Below are positions 1 through 8,423 of a DNA stretch of 64,000 nucleotides, piece by piece. A program made the translations under genes and the position numbers. The stretch's first letter is position 1. Each line of letters opens with the position of its first letter. The notes beneath the pieces are model-generated. The model worked only from the letters and a program-made list of their open reading frames with translations. It did no database searches and had not been told where the DNA came from. This DNA comes from JAEUUM01 sp038326165 (GTDB lineage: Bacteria; Bacteroidota; Bacteroidia; Chitinophagales; Saprospiraceae), in NCBI GenBank assembly GCA_038326165.1, contig JBBQJT010000013.1:6901-70900 (forward strand), read 5' to 3'.

Positions 1-1372
1 TCCAGAACAACAAAGGAATGAAAGGTGCCAAAGTGGTTAGCGTACCTGAAAGAACAGGAACAAAAACCTCTCCTGCAGCTGTTTTAGCAGCTTGGACAAT
101 GGTCATTTCGCCTTTGTGGAATATTCGGTGCGTATTCTCGACTACCACAATTGCATCGTCCACCACAATCCCCAATGCCAGAAGAAAAGAGAACAAAACA
201 ATCATATTCAATGATAAGCCCAAACTAGGCATCAGCATGAATGCTAGGCAGCAAGATAATGGAACCGACATAGCCACAAAAAAAGCATTTGTGAAGCCCA
301 TGAAAAACATCAATACCAAAGTAACCAATAGGAAACCTATGATTATTGTATTGATCAAATCATGTAAGGTTACTCTTGTGTTTTTTGACTGATCAGCAGT
401 CATAGTAATTTTCAGACTCTGTGGCAAGATTTTTTCCTTATCCGCTATCAAAGTGTGGATCTTGTCAGAGGCTTCAATCAAATTCTCCCCAGTTCTTTTG
501 ATTACGTTAAGCGTAATTACATTCTTTTTATCCAGTCTTGCGTAGGATTCTTGTTTTTTATTGCTGTCAATAACTTTGGCAATATCTCTGAGATAGACAA
601 CTGAACCCGCCTGACTTTTTATGATAATGTTGTTAAATGCGGCCAAGTCGTTGAATTCACCCACAATACTGATTGAGCGATTCATTTCGTCCATTGTAAT
701 TTGGCCACCAGATATGGTCATATTTTCAAACTTCACTGCACGTTCTATTTCACCAAGAGTTACACCTGCGGCTTCCATTTTATATTTGTCCACGTTGACT
801 TGAATTTCACGATCTAGTGCACCTACCATTTCAACACGCGTGATTTCAGGAAGGGATTCAATTTCATCTTGGATGTCTTCGGCATATTTTTTTAATCTGT
901 TCAGGTCCATATCGCCTGATAGGTTCACGAACATGATTGGAATATCAGAAAAATTTACTTCCATCACTGAAGGGTCCTCCAAAATATCATCAGGCAATTC
1001 TGCCTTAGCTTTGTCAACTGCATCTTTGACTTTCTGTTTGGCTTCTGCCACGTCAATATCCGTATCAAATTCAGCAGTTACAATTGAGAAATCTTGAATA
1101 GACTGACTGGTTACCTTTTTGAGTCCTGATATGGATTTTATTTCCTTCTCTATGGGCTTGGTAACGAGATTTTCAATATCAGCCGGAGCTGCGCCTGGAT
1201 AAACCGTATTTACAAATATCGTTGGAATAACAATATCTGGAAAGTTTTCCTTAGGCAAACTGGTGTAAGAAATATACCCAGCTAAGGTGATCAAAATTGT
1301 AATAAAATAGATACTCTTTTTATTGTCAATCGACCAACTGGTAGGCTTAAATTCTTTGAATGAATCTTTCAT
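1..1372 (-). CDS. RND efflux transporter permease (AcrB/HAE1-like), N-terminal part
   Basis: Inner-membrane proton-driven permease of a tripartite efflux pump; only about the first 457 residues are in the window and the gene runs off the left edge. The protein starts MKDSFKEFKPTSWSI, has a first membrane helix at about residues 20-40, then the periplasmic porter region with the family pattern FPDI...YPGA.P.DIE and a PIE motif. Near the window edge a second membrane block contains LALGIVVDDAIVVVEN, the conserved TM4 Asp-Asp proton-relay signature of RND pumps. The start ATG at 1370-1372 lies 29 bp after the stop of the adaptor gene, so it is the last gene seen of the tetR-tolC-adaptor-permease operon. 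The substrate cannot be read from the sequence. Confidence 0.93.
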   Translation of the reverse strand, partial: MKDSFKEFKPTSWSIDNKKSIYFITILITLAGYISYTSLPKENFPDIVIPTIFVNTVYPGAAPADIENLVTKPIEKEIKSISGLKKVTSQSIQDFSIVTAEFDTDIDVAEAKQKVKDAVDKAKAELPDDILEDPSVMEVNFSDIPIMFVNLSGDMDLNRLKKYAEDIQDEIESLPEITRVEMVGALDREIQVNVDKYKMEAAGVTLGEIERAVKFENMTISGGQITMDEMNRSISIVGEFNDLAAFNNIIIKSQAGSVVYLRDIAKVIDSNKKQESYARLDKKNVITLNVIKRTGENLIEASDKIHTLIADKEKILPQSLKITMTADQSKNTRVTLHDLINTIIIGFLLVTLVLMFFMGFTNAFFVAMSVPLSCCLAFMLMPSLGLSLNMIVLFSFLLALGIVVDDAIVVVENTHRIFHKGEMTIVQAAKTAAGEVFVPVLSGTLTTLAPFIPLLFW

Positions 1373-1401
1373 AAAAGCTTTTTATATCTGTTTTATGTAG
1401 T

Positions 1402-2535
1402 TTAATTACTGGTTTTTAGCTGGTCTCCATCATTGATATCCAATTGGCCTTTGGTGATAATCATGTCACCTGATTTGAGTCCACTGATTACTTCTACATT
1501 GTTTTTGTAGCTTAATCCTGTTTTGATCATGCGTTTTTCAGCATACAAATTACCATCGCGTGATGTTGCCACATAGATAGCAGGATTGGTATCTGCATTA
1601 AAAATCAAATTGATAGGAACTACCATTGCTTTGGAATTGGAGTAGTCCTTTATTTTGCTGACAGCGAGCATATTTGGTCGCATCTCGCTTGTGGCAGGTA
1701 AAGACATTTCAACTGAGAAAGTTCTATTCAAAGGGTCAATTACTTTTCCAACTGCTTTGACCGTTGTGAAATATGTTTTGTTTAGATCAGTGAAAAACAC
1801 TTCAACTGCATTGCCGTTCTTGATTTTACCTACATAGGCTTCTGCTGGATTGGCTACCAGTTTCAAAGTGCGCAAATTTACCACACGAATCGAGGGAAAT
1901 CCCGGTGAACCCATTTCACCCTGTTTGGCCATCACTTCATCAACTTGTCCGTTAATGGGGCTTCGTAAGGTGTACATAGCCATTTGTTGTTGCGTAGTGA
2001 TTAGTCGTTTCTTCAATGATTCCAGATTGTTTTTGGCGGAAAGGTATTGAACTTCAGAACCCATCTTTTGGTCCCACAACGCTTTTTGTCTGTCATACAA
2101 AGTCTGAGAAAACTCAATTCCGTTCTTAATTTCTTCAACGCTCTGACGAAGTACATCGTCATCTAAAACAGCAAGCACCTGACCTTTCACGACTTGCATT
2201 CCTTTCTTAGCATACACCCTTTCATAAGCGGCTGGAACTTTAGGGCTTACATTAATCACTTCATCACCAGTTACCACGGATTGAATATCAATGGTATGTA
2301 CAAAATTCTGAGTCGATAAGGTGTCAATTTCAACCAAGGTTTTTTTGGTAACTCTTGATGTGTCCAAAGCTTGAATTTTCAATTGCAATGCTTGGATTTC
2401 AGATTTTAGCAGGTCGCTTTGTTTTTGCTTTTCGACTAACTGTGACTGCAATCCAGCCAATGAACTTGATTCTTTCTTTTCTTTTCCTCCACATGCAGAT
2501 AGCAAGGCCAAAAGGAAAATAGGTAGATATTTCAT
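1402..2535 (-). CDS. RND efflux periplasmic adaptor lipoprotein (HlyD/AcrA family)
   Basis: Membrane fusion protein linking the inner-membrane permease to the outer-membrane TolC-like channel. The 377-residue product begins with a lipoprotein signal ending LLSAC (Cys15), then a coiled coil at about residues 22-60 rich in Q, K and L. A biotinyl-lipoyl half-domain follows (VYAKKGMQVVKGQVLAVLDD), then a hairpin helix, the second lipoyl half (YTLRSPINGQVDEVMAKQGE) and a beta-barrel/membrane-proximal domain to the end. Length and domain order are normal for the family. It sits 45 bp after tolC and 29 bp before the permease in one operon. Expression should follow the TetR-type repressor at the operon head. 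Confidence 0.93.
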   Translation of the reverse strand: MKYLPIFLLALLSACGGKEKKESSSLAGLQSQLVEKQKQSDLLKSEIQALQLKIQALDTSRVTKKTLVEIDTLSTQNFVHTIDIQSVVTGDEVINVSPKVPAAYERVYAKKGMQVVKGQVLAVLDDDVLRQSVEEIKNGIEFSQTLYDRQKALWDQKMGSEVQYLSAKNNLESLKKRLITTQQQMAMYTLRSPINGQVDEVMAKQGEMGSPGFPSIRVVNLRTLKLVANPAEAYVGKIKNGNAVEVFFTDLNKTYFTTVKAVGKVIDPLNRTFSVEMSLPATSEMRPNMLAVSKIKDYSNSKAMVVPINLIFNADTNPAIYVATSRDGNLYAEKRMIKTGLSYKNNVEVISGLKSGDMIITKGQLDINDGDQLKTSN

Positions 2536-2580
2536 ATTGTTTTTTTAAATGTTTTTATGAACTATTTTCGTAAAATTAAT

Positions 2581-3924
2581 TTATTTGCCTAAGGCTTTGT
2601 CCAGATTTAGTTTTGCCTGAATCAAGTCAAATAAGGCTTGATCGATATTTTGTTGAGTGCTGTATAGTTCTTGTTCAGCTTGAGATATTTCGATACTTGA
2701 ACCAACACCTTGTTTGTACTTTTCTTGGGTAGTTCTGTATATTTTTTCGGCAAGCTTTAAGTTCTCTTTTTGAGATACCAATTTTTCTTGCGCGCTCAAA
2801 TAAGATTTTCGTGCATTGATTACTTCAAGATTAACACCTTGTTCAAACAATGTTTTCTGATCCAAGGCATTCATGAGTTGAATACGTGCTCTTTGAATCT
2901 TGGCCTTTTTTTCAAAACCATCAAAGATTGGAATTGAAAGTTTTCCACCAATAATTGCTGTAGGTGCCATTACAACATCATTTCCAAAAAGATTCTGACC
3001 TAGGAAGCTGTATTGATAATTTGCGAATCCAACTAATGAAGGAAGGTAACCAGCCTGATAGAGCTTTACATTCAATTCGCTCAATTTCAAGCCAGTATTG
3101 ATCACCGCATATTCAGGCCGTGCGTTATAATTGAGATCCCCCTCAATTGCTGTTGCATCAACAGCAGCAGATATTGTAGTCAGGTCATCGGTAACATCCA
3201 ATTCCTTTTCAACAGGATAATTGATGCTGAACTTCAGGTAATTTAATGCCATTTCCTTTTGTCGGTCCAAATTATTGCGCTCGGTTTTTAGGTTTGCAAG
3301 CGACAATTTTAAACGATCTACATCAAGTTCTTCCGAGAAACCCGCTTTTTGGATAGCCGTAACTTCAACCAATAATTTCTCCAAGTTCTTGATGTTTTTA
3401 TCAAGTGTTTTCATGCCATTGTTGATCATTACTACAGGCATATATGCAATTATAGCCTTTTGGCGTGCATCATATTGCTTTGCCTTTAAGTCTTCTTTTA
3501 CATATTCCTTGAATAATTTGGCAGCCCGCAAGCCCACACTATAACTTCCATCAAAGAGTAGAGAGGAAAAATTCAATCCACCTGTTAGGTTATTAGCTAC
3601 ACCAAATTGTACAGATCGATCAAAATCTGGATTGGGTTTTCCAGTTGCAGGATCGAGACCAAATTCCGGGGGAAGTACAGTAGTTGGGATGATTGCAAAG
3701 TAATTGTAGGATACATCAGCATCCAATCTTGGCAAACCAATAGCTCGCCGCTCTAGGATTTGCTGATCAGCATCATTGATATTGTTTTTGCTGATTTTAA
3801 CTTGCATGTTATTCTCAATGGAATACTGTATTGCTTGGTCAAGCGACATTTTCATGTCATTTTGAGCCCAACTTGTTGCCGACAATGCAAGAAATAAAAC
3901 GATAGTAATTGCTAGCTTTTTCAT
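2581..3924 (-). CDS. TolC-family outer-membrane efflux protein
   Basis: Outer-membrane channel of the tripartite pump. The 447-residue protein has a cleavable signal peptide (MKKLAITIVLFLALSATSWA, then Q) and two repeats of the OEP (outer membrane efflux protein) domain: long amphipathic helices rich in Q, K, E and L at about residues 160-240 and 350-445 around short beta segments. The ATG overlaps the stop of the tetR gene by 4 nt (ATGA type), implying translational coupling with the regulator. It is the second gene of the operon and precedes the adaptor. No truncation or missing region is apparent. Confidence 0.92.
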   Translation of the reverse strand: MKKLAITIVLFLALSATSWAQNDMKMSLDQAIQYSIENNMQVKISKNNINDADQQILERRAIGLPRLDADVSYNYFAIIPTTVLPPEFGLDPATGKPNPDFDRSVQFGVANNLTGGLNFSSLLFDGSYSVGLRAAKLFKEYVKEDLKAKQYDARQKAIIAYMPVVMINNGMKTLDKNIKNLEKLLVEVTAIQKAGFSEELDVDRLKLSLANLKTERNNLDRQKEMALNYLKFSINYPVEKELDVTDDLTTISAAVDATAIEGDLNYNARPEYAVINTGLKLSELNVKLYQAGYLPSLVGFANYQYSFLGQNLFGNDVVMAPTAIIGGKLSIPIFDGFEKKAKIQRARIQLMNALDQKTLFEQGVNLEVINARKSYLSAQEKLVSQKENLKLAEKIYRTTQEKYKQGVGSSIEISQAEQELYSTQQNIDQALFDLIQAKLNLDKALGK

Positions 3925-4523
3925 GCTACTGAATAAAAATATTGGTGAATTAATTTTAAGCCTTTTGGAGATGCGATACCATTCAAATGGTAAACCATGT
4001 GTTGTTTGAATATGACTTTTCTGTCAAAGTGACTCGGTGGAAACAGATCTTGGTTGATGATTGCCGTGACCTTGGTAATGTATAACAATGATATAATCTC
4101 GGGATCTGCATCATCTCTGTATAAGCCTTCATTTATACCTCGGCGAATGTTGTCTTGTATTTGGGATGAAATCATTTGATTTCTCTCGCTGGTAAATTTT
4201 TCCCACAATTCACGGTAATATTTGCGCATATCATGTATAGTCCCCGGATTGATCTTCCCAAGCAATTCAAGCACATAATTAGTAATACCTAACATTTCCT
4301 CAATAGGATTATTGGTATTGGCAGTCAATTCTAGCATGCAGCAATTTTCACTGCTCATGTGGTGTTCCATCACCTTGAATACCAGTTCCTCCTTGTCCTT
4401 GAAATATTGGTATAAGGTTTTTTTGGAGATTCCTACATGGTTGGATACATCATCCATTGAAATGGCTTTGATTCCATTTCTCATAAAAAGCGACTCCGCT
4501 GCTGTTACTATTTTATTGACCAA
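3921..4523 (-). CDS. TetR/AcrR-family repressor of the efflux operon
   Basis: DNA-binding regulator, 200 residues. The N-terminal helix-turn-helix is clear (AAESLFMRNGIKAISMDDVS, then a recognition helix SKKTLYQYFKDKEELV at about residues 32-47), followed by an all-helical ligand-binding domain. The start is TTG at 4521-4523: no ATG lies in frame between the upstream stop and the HTH, and a TAnnTTTG promoter element ends 27 nt upstream, giving a short leader. It is the first gene of the efflux operon and overlaps tolC by 4 nt. A 9-bp perfect inverted repeat upstream is the likely operator, so the operon is probably autoregulated and derepressed by a pump substrate (inference). Confidence 0.92.
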   Translation of the reverse strand: MVNKIVTAAESLFMRNGIKAISMDDVSNHVGISKKTLYQYFKDKEELVFKVMEHHMSSENCCMLELTANTNNPIEEMLGITNYVLELLGKINPGTIHDMRKYYRELWEKFTSERNQMISSQIQDNIRRGINEGLYRDDADPEIISLLYITKVTAIINQDLFPPSHFDRKVIFKQHMVYHLNGIASPKGLKLIHQYFYSVA

Positions 4524-4549
4524 TTCTGCTAAATTTTAGTTTGGTGACA

Positions 4550-4557
4550 CAAAACTA
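4550..4557 (-). promoter_or_regulatory. -7 promoter element (TAGTTTTG) of the tetR-efflux operon
   Basis: Read on the minus strand the site is TAGTTTTG, matching the Bacteroidota consensus TAnnTTTG. It lies 26 nt before the TTG start of tetR and just downstream of the putative operator. No convincing -33 element was found. Confidence 0.55.
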
Positions 4558-4570
4558 ACAGCTAAACACA

Positions 4571-4602
4571 TTGGAAACTATTTTTGTTTCAAAAGTTTCC
4601 AA
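4571..4602. promoter_or_regulatory. Putative TetR operator: TTGGAAACT-N14-AGTTTCCAA
   Basis: A perfect 9-bp inverted repeat with a 14-bp spacer (arms 4571-4579 and 4594-4602) lies directly upstream of the tetR -7 element, where a bound repressor would block RNA polymerase. The position and symmetry fit a dimeric TetR site. That this regulator binds it is inferred. Confidence 0.6.
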
Positions 4603-4623
4603 AGTTTTTCGACAAGCATAAAA

Positions 4624-4650
4624 AAAACCGCTACAAACTGCAGCGGTTTT
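4624..4650 (-). terminator. Rho-independent terminator after the 125-aa secreted protein gene
   Basis: The 9-bp stem AAAACCGCT/AGCGGTTTT has a 9-nt loop; on the minus strand the stem runs into a long T tract. It lies 28 bp past the stop at 4679 and separates that gene from the tetR promoter region. Confidence 0.8.
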
Positions 4651-4678
4651 ATTATTTAACTCTTAGGAAGTTCTATAT

Positions 4679-5056
4679 TTAGAATTCTTCACCAATCCAA
4701 AAAGGTATTGTAGCCTTTGGTGAATAATCTCTGTAAAAGGCGAGACCTTGGTGATCTCCAAACTTTGAAAGTGTTGTTGAACCTTCAAAACCATCTTTGT
4801 CTTTTATGTCAATAGTCAGTGAAGACAATCGACCATCTCTGCCAATTTTCAAATCTTTCCAAGTAAATATAATATTTCTTTCATTTTTTAAGATGCTCTG
4901 AAGCTCTGTTAGTTCAGCCACATTCGTGGTATTTGTCAACATAACTTTAAAGAAATCAGCTCTATCGTTAACGATTCTCGTGCGAGTTAGAGTAGACTGT
5001 GCATTCAATGAGGTGAAAGCCAATGCAGCAATAAGAAGTGTAAAAATTCCTTTCAT
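4679..5056 (-). CDS. Small secreted protein of unknown function
   Basis: 125 residues with a clear signal peptide (MKGIFTLLIAALAFTSLNA, then Q), so the mature part of about 105 residues is exported. The mature chain is polar, with a predicted alpha segment followed by beta strands (NIIFTWKDLKI, LSSLTIDIKD) and a C-terminus ending PFWIGEEF. I recognise no family. The gene is monocistronic: it has its own TAnnTTTG element upstream (5088-5095) and a strong terminator downstream. The position between an efflux operon and an acyl-CoA ligase gives no functional hint. Confidence 0.8.
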   Translation of the reverse strand: MKGIFTLLIAALAFTSLNAQSTLTRTRIVNDRADFFKVMLTNTTNVAELTELQSILKNERNIIFTWKDLKIGRDGRLSSLTIDIKDKDGFEGSTTLSKFGDHQGLAFYRDYSPKATIPFWIGEEF

Positions 5057-5087
5057 TGTTTTTATTTTATGTAAAGTTAAGTCAAGT

Positions 5088-5095
5088 CAAAGTTA
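5088..5095 (-). promoter_or_regulatory. -7 promoter element (TAACTTTG) of the 125-aa secreted protein gene
   Basis: On the minus strand this reads TAACTTTG, an exact match to TAnnTTTG, 31 nt before the ATG at 5056. The expected start of transcription would leave a leader of about 25 nt. Confidence 0.55.
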
Positions 5096-5165
5096 ATAAC
5101 AAACTATAGAGCCATTTCGTCTTCAAAATGTTGCCTTTTTGTACAATTCTTTACAAAAATCAATT

Positions 5166-6641
5166 TTACGCCATCAATTTATTCTTATCAACCTTGCCTG
5201 CAGCATTGAGGGGTATTGAGTCAATCACCACCCATTTTTTGGGAATCTTATACCCTGCTACCAGTGTTTTTAGCCACAATACGCAATCCTCTTGGTCGAA
5301 GGTTTTGCCTTCCTCCAAAACTATCCATGCGCAACCTATTTCTCCCCACTGGAAATCCGGAATTCCTTTGATGGCAACTTGATGAATTTCTGCTCTTAAC
5401 AAAAGTATTTTTTCAATCTCTGAGGGATAAACGTTTTCACCTCCGCTGATATACATGTTTTTTATACGATCGACAATGTACCAAAACCCCTCATAGTCTT
5501 GAAGTGCTACATCGCCAGTATGCAGCCAGCCATCTTGAATCGCCTCATCTGTGAGTTGTTCTTGTCCCCAATAACCAGGTGTTACTATTGGACCTTTGAT
5601 GCACAATTCACCACTTTCTTCATGTATGGCTTCTTCACCATGCTCATTGATTGCCTTCAATTCAACATAGCAATTGGGCTTACCTATAGAACCGGCTTTT
5701 GTTACAGAATCCAATTGGTGTAAGGAAGTGAGATTTGGTCCCGCTTCGGTCATTCCATATCCTTGACGAACAGGAATGTTTCTGGCGTGGAATATATGTA
5801 TTAAATCCTGAGGCATAGGCTCTCCTCCAACTATTAAGTATTTCAAGTGACTCAAATCTATTTCAGAAAAACTGGGAGTTTCTGTCAATATCCTGCACAT
5901 GGTAGGCACTGCCATAAACAGTGTGGATTTGGTTAGTTGTAATGCATTGAGCACTTCAGTTGCATCAAAGGATTCCATCAACATGGTATATCCTCCCTGA
6001 CAAAGTAATGGTGTCAATAACACATTCCAGCCTCCAGTGTGAAAAGGTGGCATACAATTGACTGTAATACTTTCATCATTCGTTGACAAAGCCAATCGGG
6101 TATTTTCGCTATTCCACCAAGCCATTTCATGGGTGTACTTCACTCCCTTGGGTGTGCCAGTTGAACCGGAAGTAAATAAGAGCATCGCTATTCCAATTGG
6201 CTCGTATTTTGGAATTTCATGGCAATTATTCGCAGATGCCAAGAGTACTTCCATTTCACCCCAAGTCTTAAATGTATTCGGCTCCAACAAACGGCCAAAT
6301 TGCTCAGTCGCAATGATCAAGCTCGGTTGCGAACTTGATAAGACGTCTGTAATCTCGGCATTTGTAGCTCTATAATTGAGTGGAACCAGTATGATTCCCA
6401 GTTTCTGTGTAACAGCAAAGAGGGCAACATACTTTTCATTATATGCGGACAACACTGCTACACGGTCTCCAGCCTGAATACCCATTTCATGGTAAAGCAA
6501 GCTGGCATATTGATCAGCCATTGCATTCAAATCCCTGAAGCTGAAATTAGTCTTTGTCCTCCAAACTCCAATAGCCATTTTGTCTGGCGTGTTTGTGGCA
6601 TGATGTTTCAACCAATCAAATGAAATCAACATATCAGACAT
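5166..6641 (-). CDS. Class I adenylate-forming acyl-CoA ligase (fatty-acyl/OSB-CoA synthetase-like)
   Basis: Activates a carboxylic acid with ATP and couples it to CoA. The 491-residue chain shows the AMP-binding P-loop LLFTSGSTGTPKGV, the A5 motif QGYGMTEAGP, the A7 motif GWLHTGDVA and A8 YIVDRIKNMYISGGENVYPSEIE, plus a C-terminal lysine in the AAGKVDKNKL context. All core motifs are intact and length is slightly short of typical long-chain synthetases. The ATG lies 1 nt from the galE stop, so the two are translationally coupled. Given the carotenoid genes just upstream it could supply acyl groups for carotenoid esterification, but general fatty-acid activation is as likely; the substrate is not readable. 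Confidence 0.88.
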   Translation of the reverse strand: MSDMLISFDWLKHHATNTPDKMAIGVWRTKTNFSFRDLNAMADQYASLLYHEMGIQAGDRVAVLSAYNEKYVALFAVTQKLGIILVPLNYRATNAEITDVLSSSQPSLIIATEQFGRLLEPNTFKTWGEMEVLLASANNCHEIPKYEPIGIAMLLFTSGSTGTPKGVKYTHEMAWWNSENTRLALSTNDESITVNCMPPFHTGGWNVLLTPLLCQGGYTMLMESFDATEVLNALQLTKSTLFMAVPTMCRILTETPSFSEIDLSHLKYLIVGGEPMPQDLIHIFHARNIPVRQGYGMTEAGPNLTSLHQLDSVTKAGSIGKPNCYVELKAINEHGEEAIHEESGELCIKGPIVTPGYWGQEQLTDEAIQDGWLHTGDVALQDYEGFWYIVDRIKNMYISGGENVYPSEIEKILLLRAEIHQVAIKGIPDFQWGEIGCAWIVLEEGKTFDQEDCVLWLKTLVAGYKIPKKWVVIDSIPLNAAGKVDKNKLMA

Positions 6642-6642
6642 C

Positions 6643-7659
6643 TCATTTTCTTTTTATATCCCAAGCCCAAGCAGTCCTCATAATATCTTCCATATTGTAT
6701 TGTGGTGCCCAAGCCAAAATCTGCTTTGCTTTGGTATTATCTGCATATACCGCTACCACATCTCCTTCTCGTCGGGGGCCCAATTCATAGTTTAGATCAA
6801 TACCGCTCGCTTTTTCAAAAGCATGAATGGCTTCCAAGACCGTAACTCCTATGCCCGAACCCAAATTAAATATTTCAACATTCTTGATCTGATCCCCATT
6901 GATCAGCAAACCTGCTGCTTTGGTGTGTGCATTGGCAATGTCTATCACGTGTATGAAATCGCGGATACAAGTGCCATCGCGTGTAGGATAATCCGACCCA
7001 AAAACTGTCAAACTGCTTCTAATACCTCTTGCTACTTCTGTTACTACTGGCACCAGATTGCTTGGCGGATTTAAGCTTGATTCACCCATCAATGCAGATG
7101 GATGTGCACCTGCCGGATTAAAATAACGCAACAGATTGGCTTGAAATTCAGGATATGCAATACAGTAATCGATGATAATACGCTCGCCGGCTTGCTTGGT
7201 GTAAGCATAAGGACACTCGGCATTTTGCAAAGGTGAATTTTCCGTAGCGGGAAGCACTTCCACTTGTCCATATACTGAACATGATGAGCTGAATATCAAA
7301 TTATTTACCTTCCATTTTCCCATCGATTCCAACAAATTCATCAAACTTTCAAGATTGTTCTTGTAGTACTTCAGTGGTTGCTGAACACTTTCTCCAACAT
7401 GTTTCAATGCAGCAAAATGGATTACAGCATCAATATCTTGGTGTTTTTGGAAAACCTGATCCAATTGATCGGCATTGCACATATCAATTGTAAAATGTGG
7501 TACCTGATAATCACTTATGGCTTTAATTGCGTCAAGTGGTGAGGTGTCCGAATTGATCAACGAGTCAACACATACTACATTGTAGCCATGTTCGATCAAA
7601 TCCAAGAGCGTGTGACTGCCTATATATCCGCAGCCTCCAGTAACCAGTACTTTTTTCAA
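6643..7659 (-). CDS. galE: UDP-glucose 4-epimerase
   Basis: NAD-dependent SDR-family epimerase interconverting UDP-glucose and UDP-galactose. The Rossmann motif is VTGGCGYIGSHT, the catalytic Ser is in IFSSSCSVYG and the Tyr-Lys pair in CPYAYTKQAGE; the substrate-binding LRYFNPAGAHPS and the C-terminal GPRREGDVVAVYAD are typical of GalE. I place the start at the TTG of 7657-7659 (LKKVLVTGG becoming MKKVLVTGG). The longer in-frame start at 7707 lies upstream of an exact TAnnTTTG element at 7680-7687 and adds a non-homologous tail. It lies 80 bp after the crtA-like gene with its own promoter and 1 nt before the acyl-CoA ligase. Confidence 0.92.
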   Translation of the reverse strand: MKKVLVTGGCGYIGSHTLLDLIEHGYNVVCVDSLINSDTSPLDAIKAISDYQVPHFTIDMCNADQLDQVFQKHQDIDAVIHFAALKHVGESVQQPLKYYKNNLESLMNLLESMGKWKVNNLIFSSSCSVYGQVEVLPATENSPLQNAECPYAYTKQAGERIIIDYCIAYPEFQANLLRYFNPAGAHPSALMGESSLNPPSNLVPVVTEVARGIRSSLTVFGSDYPTRDGTCIRDFIHVIDIANAHTKAAGLLINGDQIKNVEIFNLGSGIGVTVLEAIHAFEKASGIDLNYELGPRREGDVVAVYADNTKAKQILAWAPQYNMEDIMRTAWAWDIKRK

Positions 7660-7679
7660 AACAACAGTGTATTTTATGC

Positions 7680-7687
7680 CAAAGTTA
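7680..7687 (-). promoter_or_regulatory. -7 promoter element (TAACTTTG) of galE
   Basis: Exact TAnnTTTG on the minus strand, 20 nt before the TTG start chosen for galE. It lies in the 80-bp gap after the crtA-like gene, so galE and the ligase can be transcribed apart from the carotenoid genes. Confidence 0.5.
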
Positions 7688-7739
7688 CATGAGTAAAATG
7701 GATTCACTCATGATAAATATTTCTGAAATTTGGAAGTGA

Positions 7740-8414
7740 TTATTTTACAACTATTTTTTGATCCCAGACTTGAAATCTTGAAAACATTTCTTCACTGTAC
7801 CAAGCTTTCAATCTCGTCATTTTTATCATTTCAGCATGGCTTGGATTCTGATAAGCGTAAGCTTTCATCTTTTCAAGATCTTCCCAAACTGAAAAAGTCG
7901 CTTGCATAAAAATAGGCCATTCGCCAAATCCTTTTGAGAAAATCAAACCTGGAAATTTAGCCAAGGTTCGGGAAACACTCGGAACATACTTCCAAAAATT
8001 ATAAGCCAATTTGGGCTTGATGGTAGCTCTGGTAATGATTGCAACAGGACCATTATGTGCCTCATTGTTGTATTCCTGAAATGGGTTCTTGCCGCCCCAT
8101 TCGCCATGACTGTGCATACAATGCATAAAATAACTCCTGTGCTCAACTGATGTTGCAGAATAGTGCTTTAGGGCCGCGCTTTCATAAAACTCCAAGGCGC
8201 TTGGCTCATCTGTAAATATAGTGATCAAAGCATAAGTAGAAAAATCAGGTCGGATCGAAAATCCATTGCCGCCTCCTACACCCATTGGTTTCCAAACTTG
8301 TAAGCCAGATACATTGGCGTTGCGTAGTGGCGGAAAACCCATTCTTTGGAATGCTTTCCATTTGTTCCAAAAACCTTTGTAAGTAAAAAAAGAAACCATT
8401 GTGGTTTGTGCCAT
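7740..8414 (-). CDS. CrtA-like acyclic carotenoid oxygenase (spheroidene monooxygenase / 2-hydroxylase family)
   Basis: 224 residues with the layout of CrtA-type haem oxygenases: N-terminal SFFTYKG, then FPPLRNANVSGLQVWKPMGVGGGNGF, an internal repeat around HGEWGGKNPF, and a second ferredoxin-like half with GLIFSKGFGEWPIFMQATFSVWED. In purple bacteria CrtA oxidises C2 of acyclic carotenoid ends; flavobacterial relatives were reported as 2-hydroxylases in 2'-hydroxyflexixanthin pathways (established for the family, recalled). It lies 9 bp after cruF in the same operon, which supports a role in modifying the 1-hydroxylated end made by CruF and CrtD. Ketolase versus hydroxylase activity cannot be decided from sequence. 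Confidence 0.8.
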   Translation of the reverse strand: MAQTTMVSFFTYKGFWNKWKAFQRMGFPPLRNANVSGLQVWKPMGVGGGNGFSIRPDFSTYALITIFTDEPSALEFYESAALKHYSATSVEHRSYFMHCMHSHGEWGGKNPFQEYNNEAHNGPVAIITRATIKPKLAYNFWKYVPSVSRTLAKFPGLIFSKGFGEWPIFMQATFSVWEDLEKMKAYAYQNPSHAEMIKMTRLKAWYSEEMFSRFQVWDQKIVVK

Positions 8415-8423
8415 GATGTGATA

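Noticed and set aside
7660..7707. Earlier ATG start for galE
   Set aside because: It lies upstream of the promoter element at 7680-7687 and adds 16 residues foreign to GalE; the TTG at 7659 restores the usual N-terminus.
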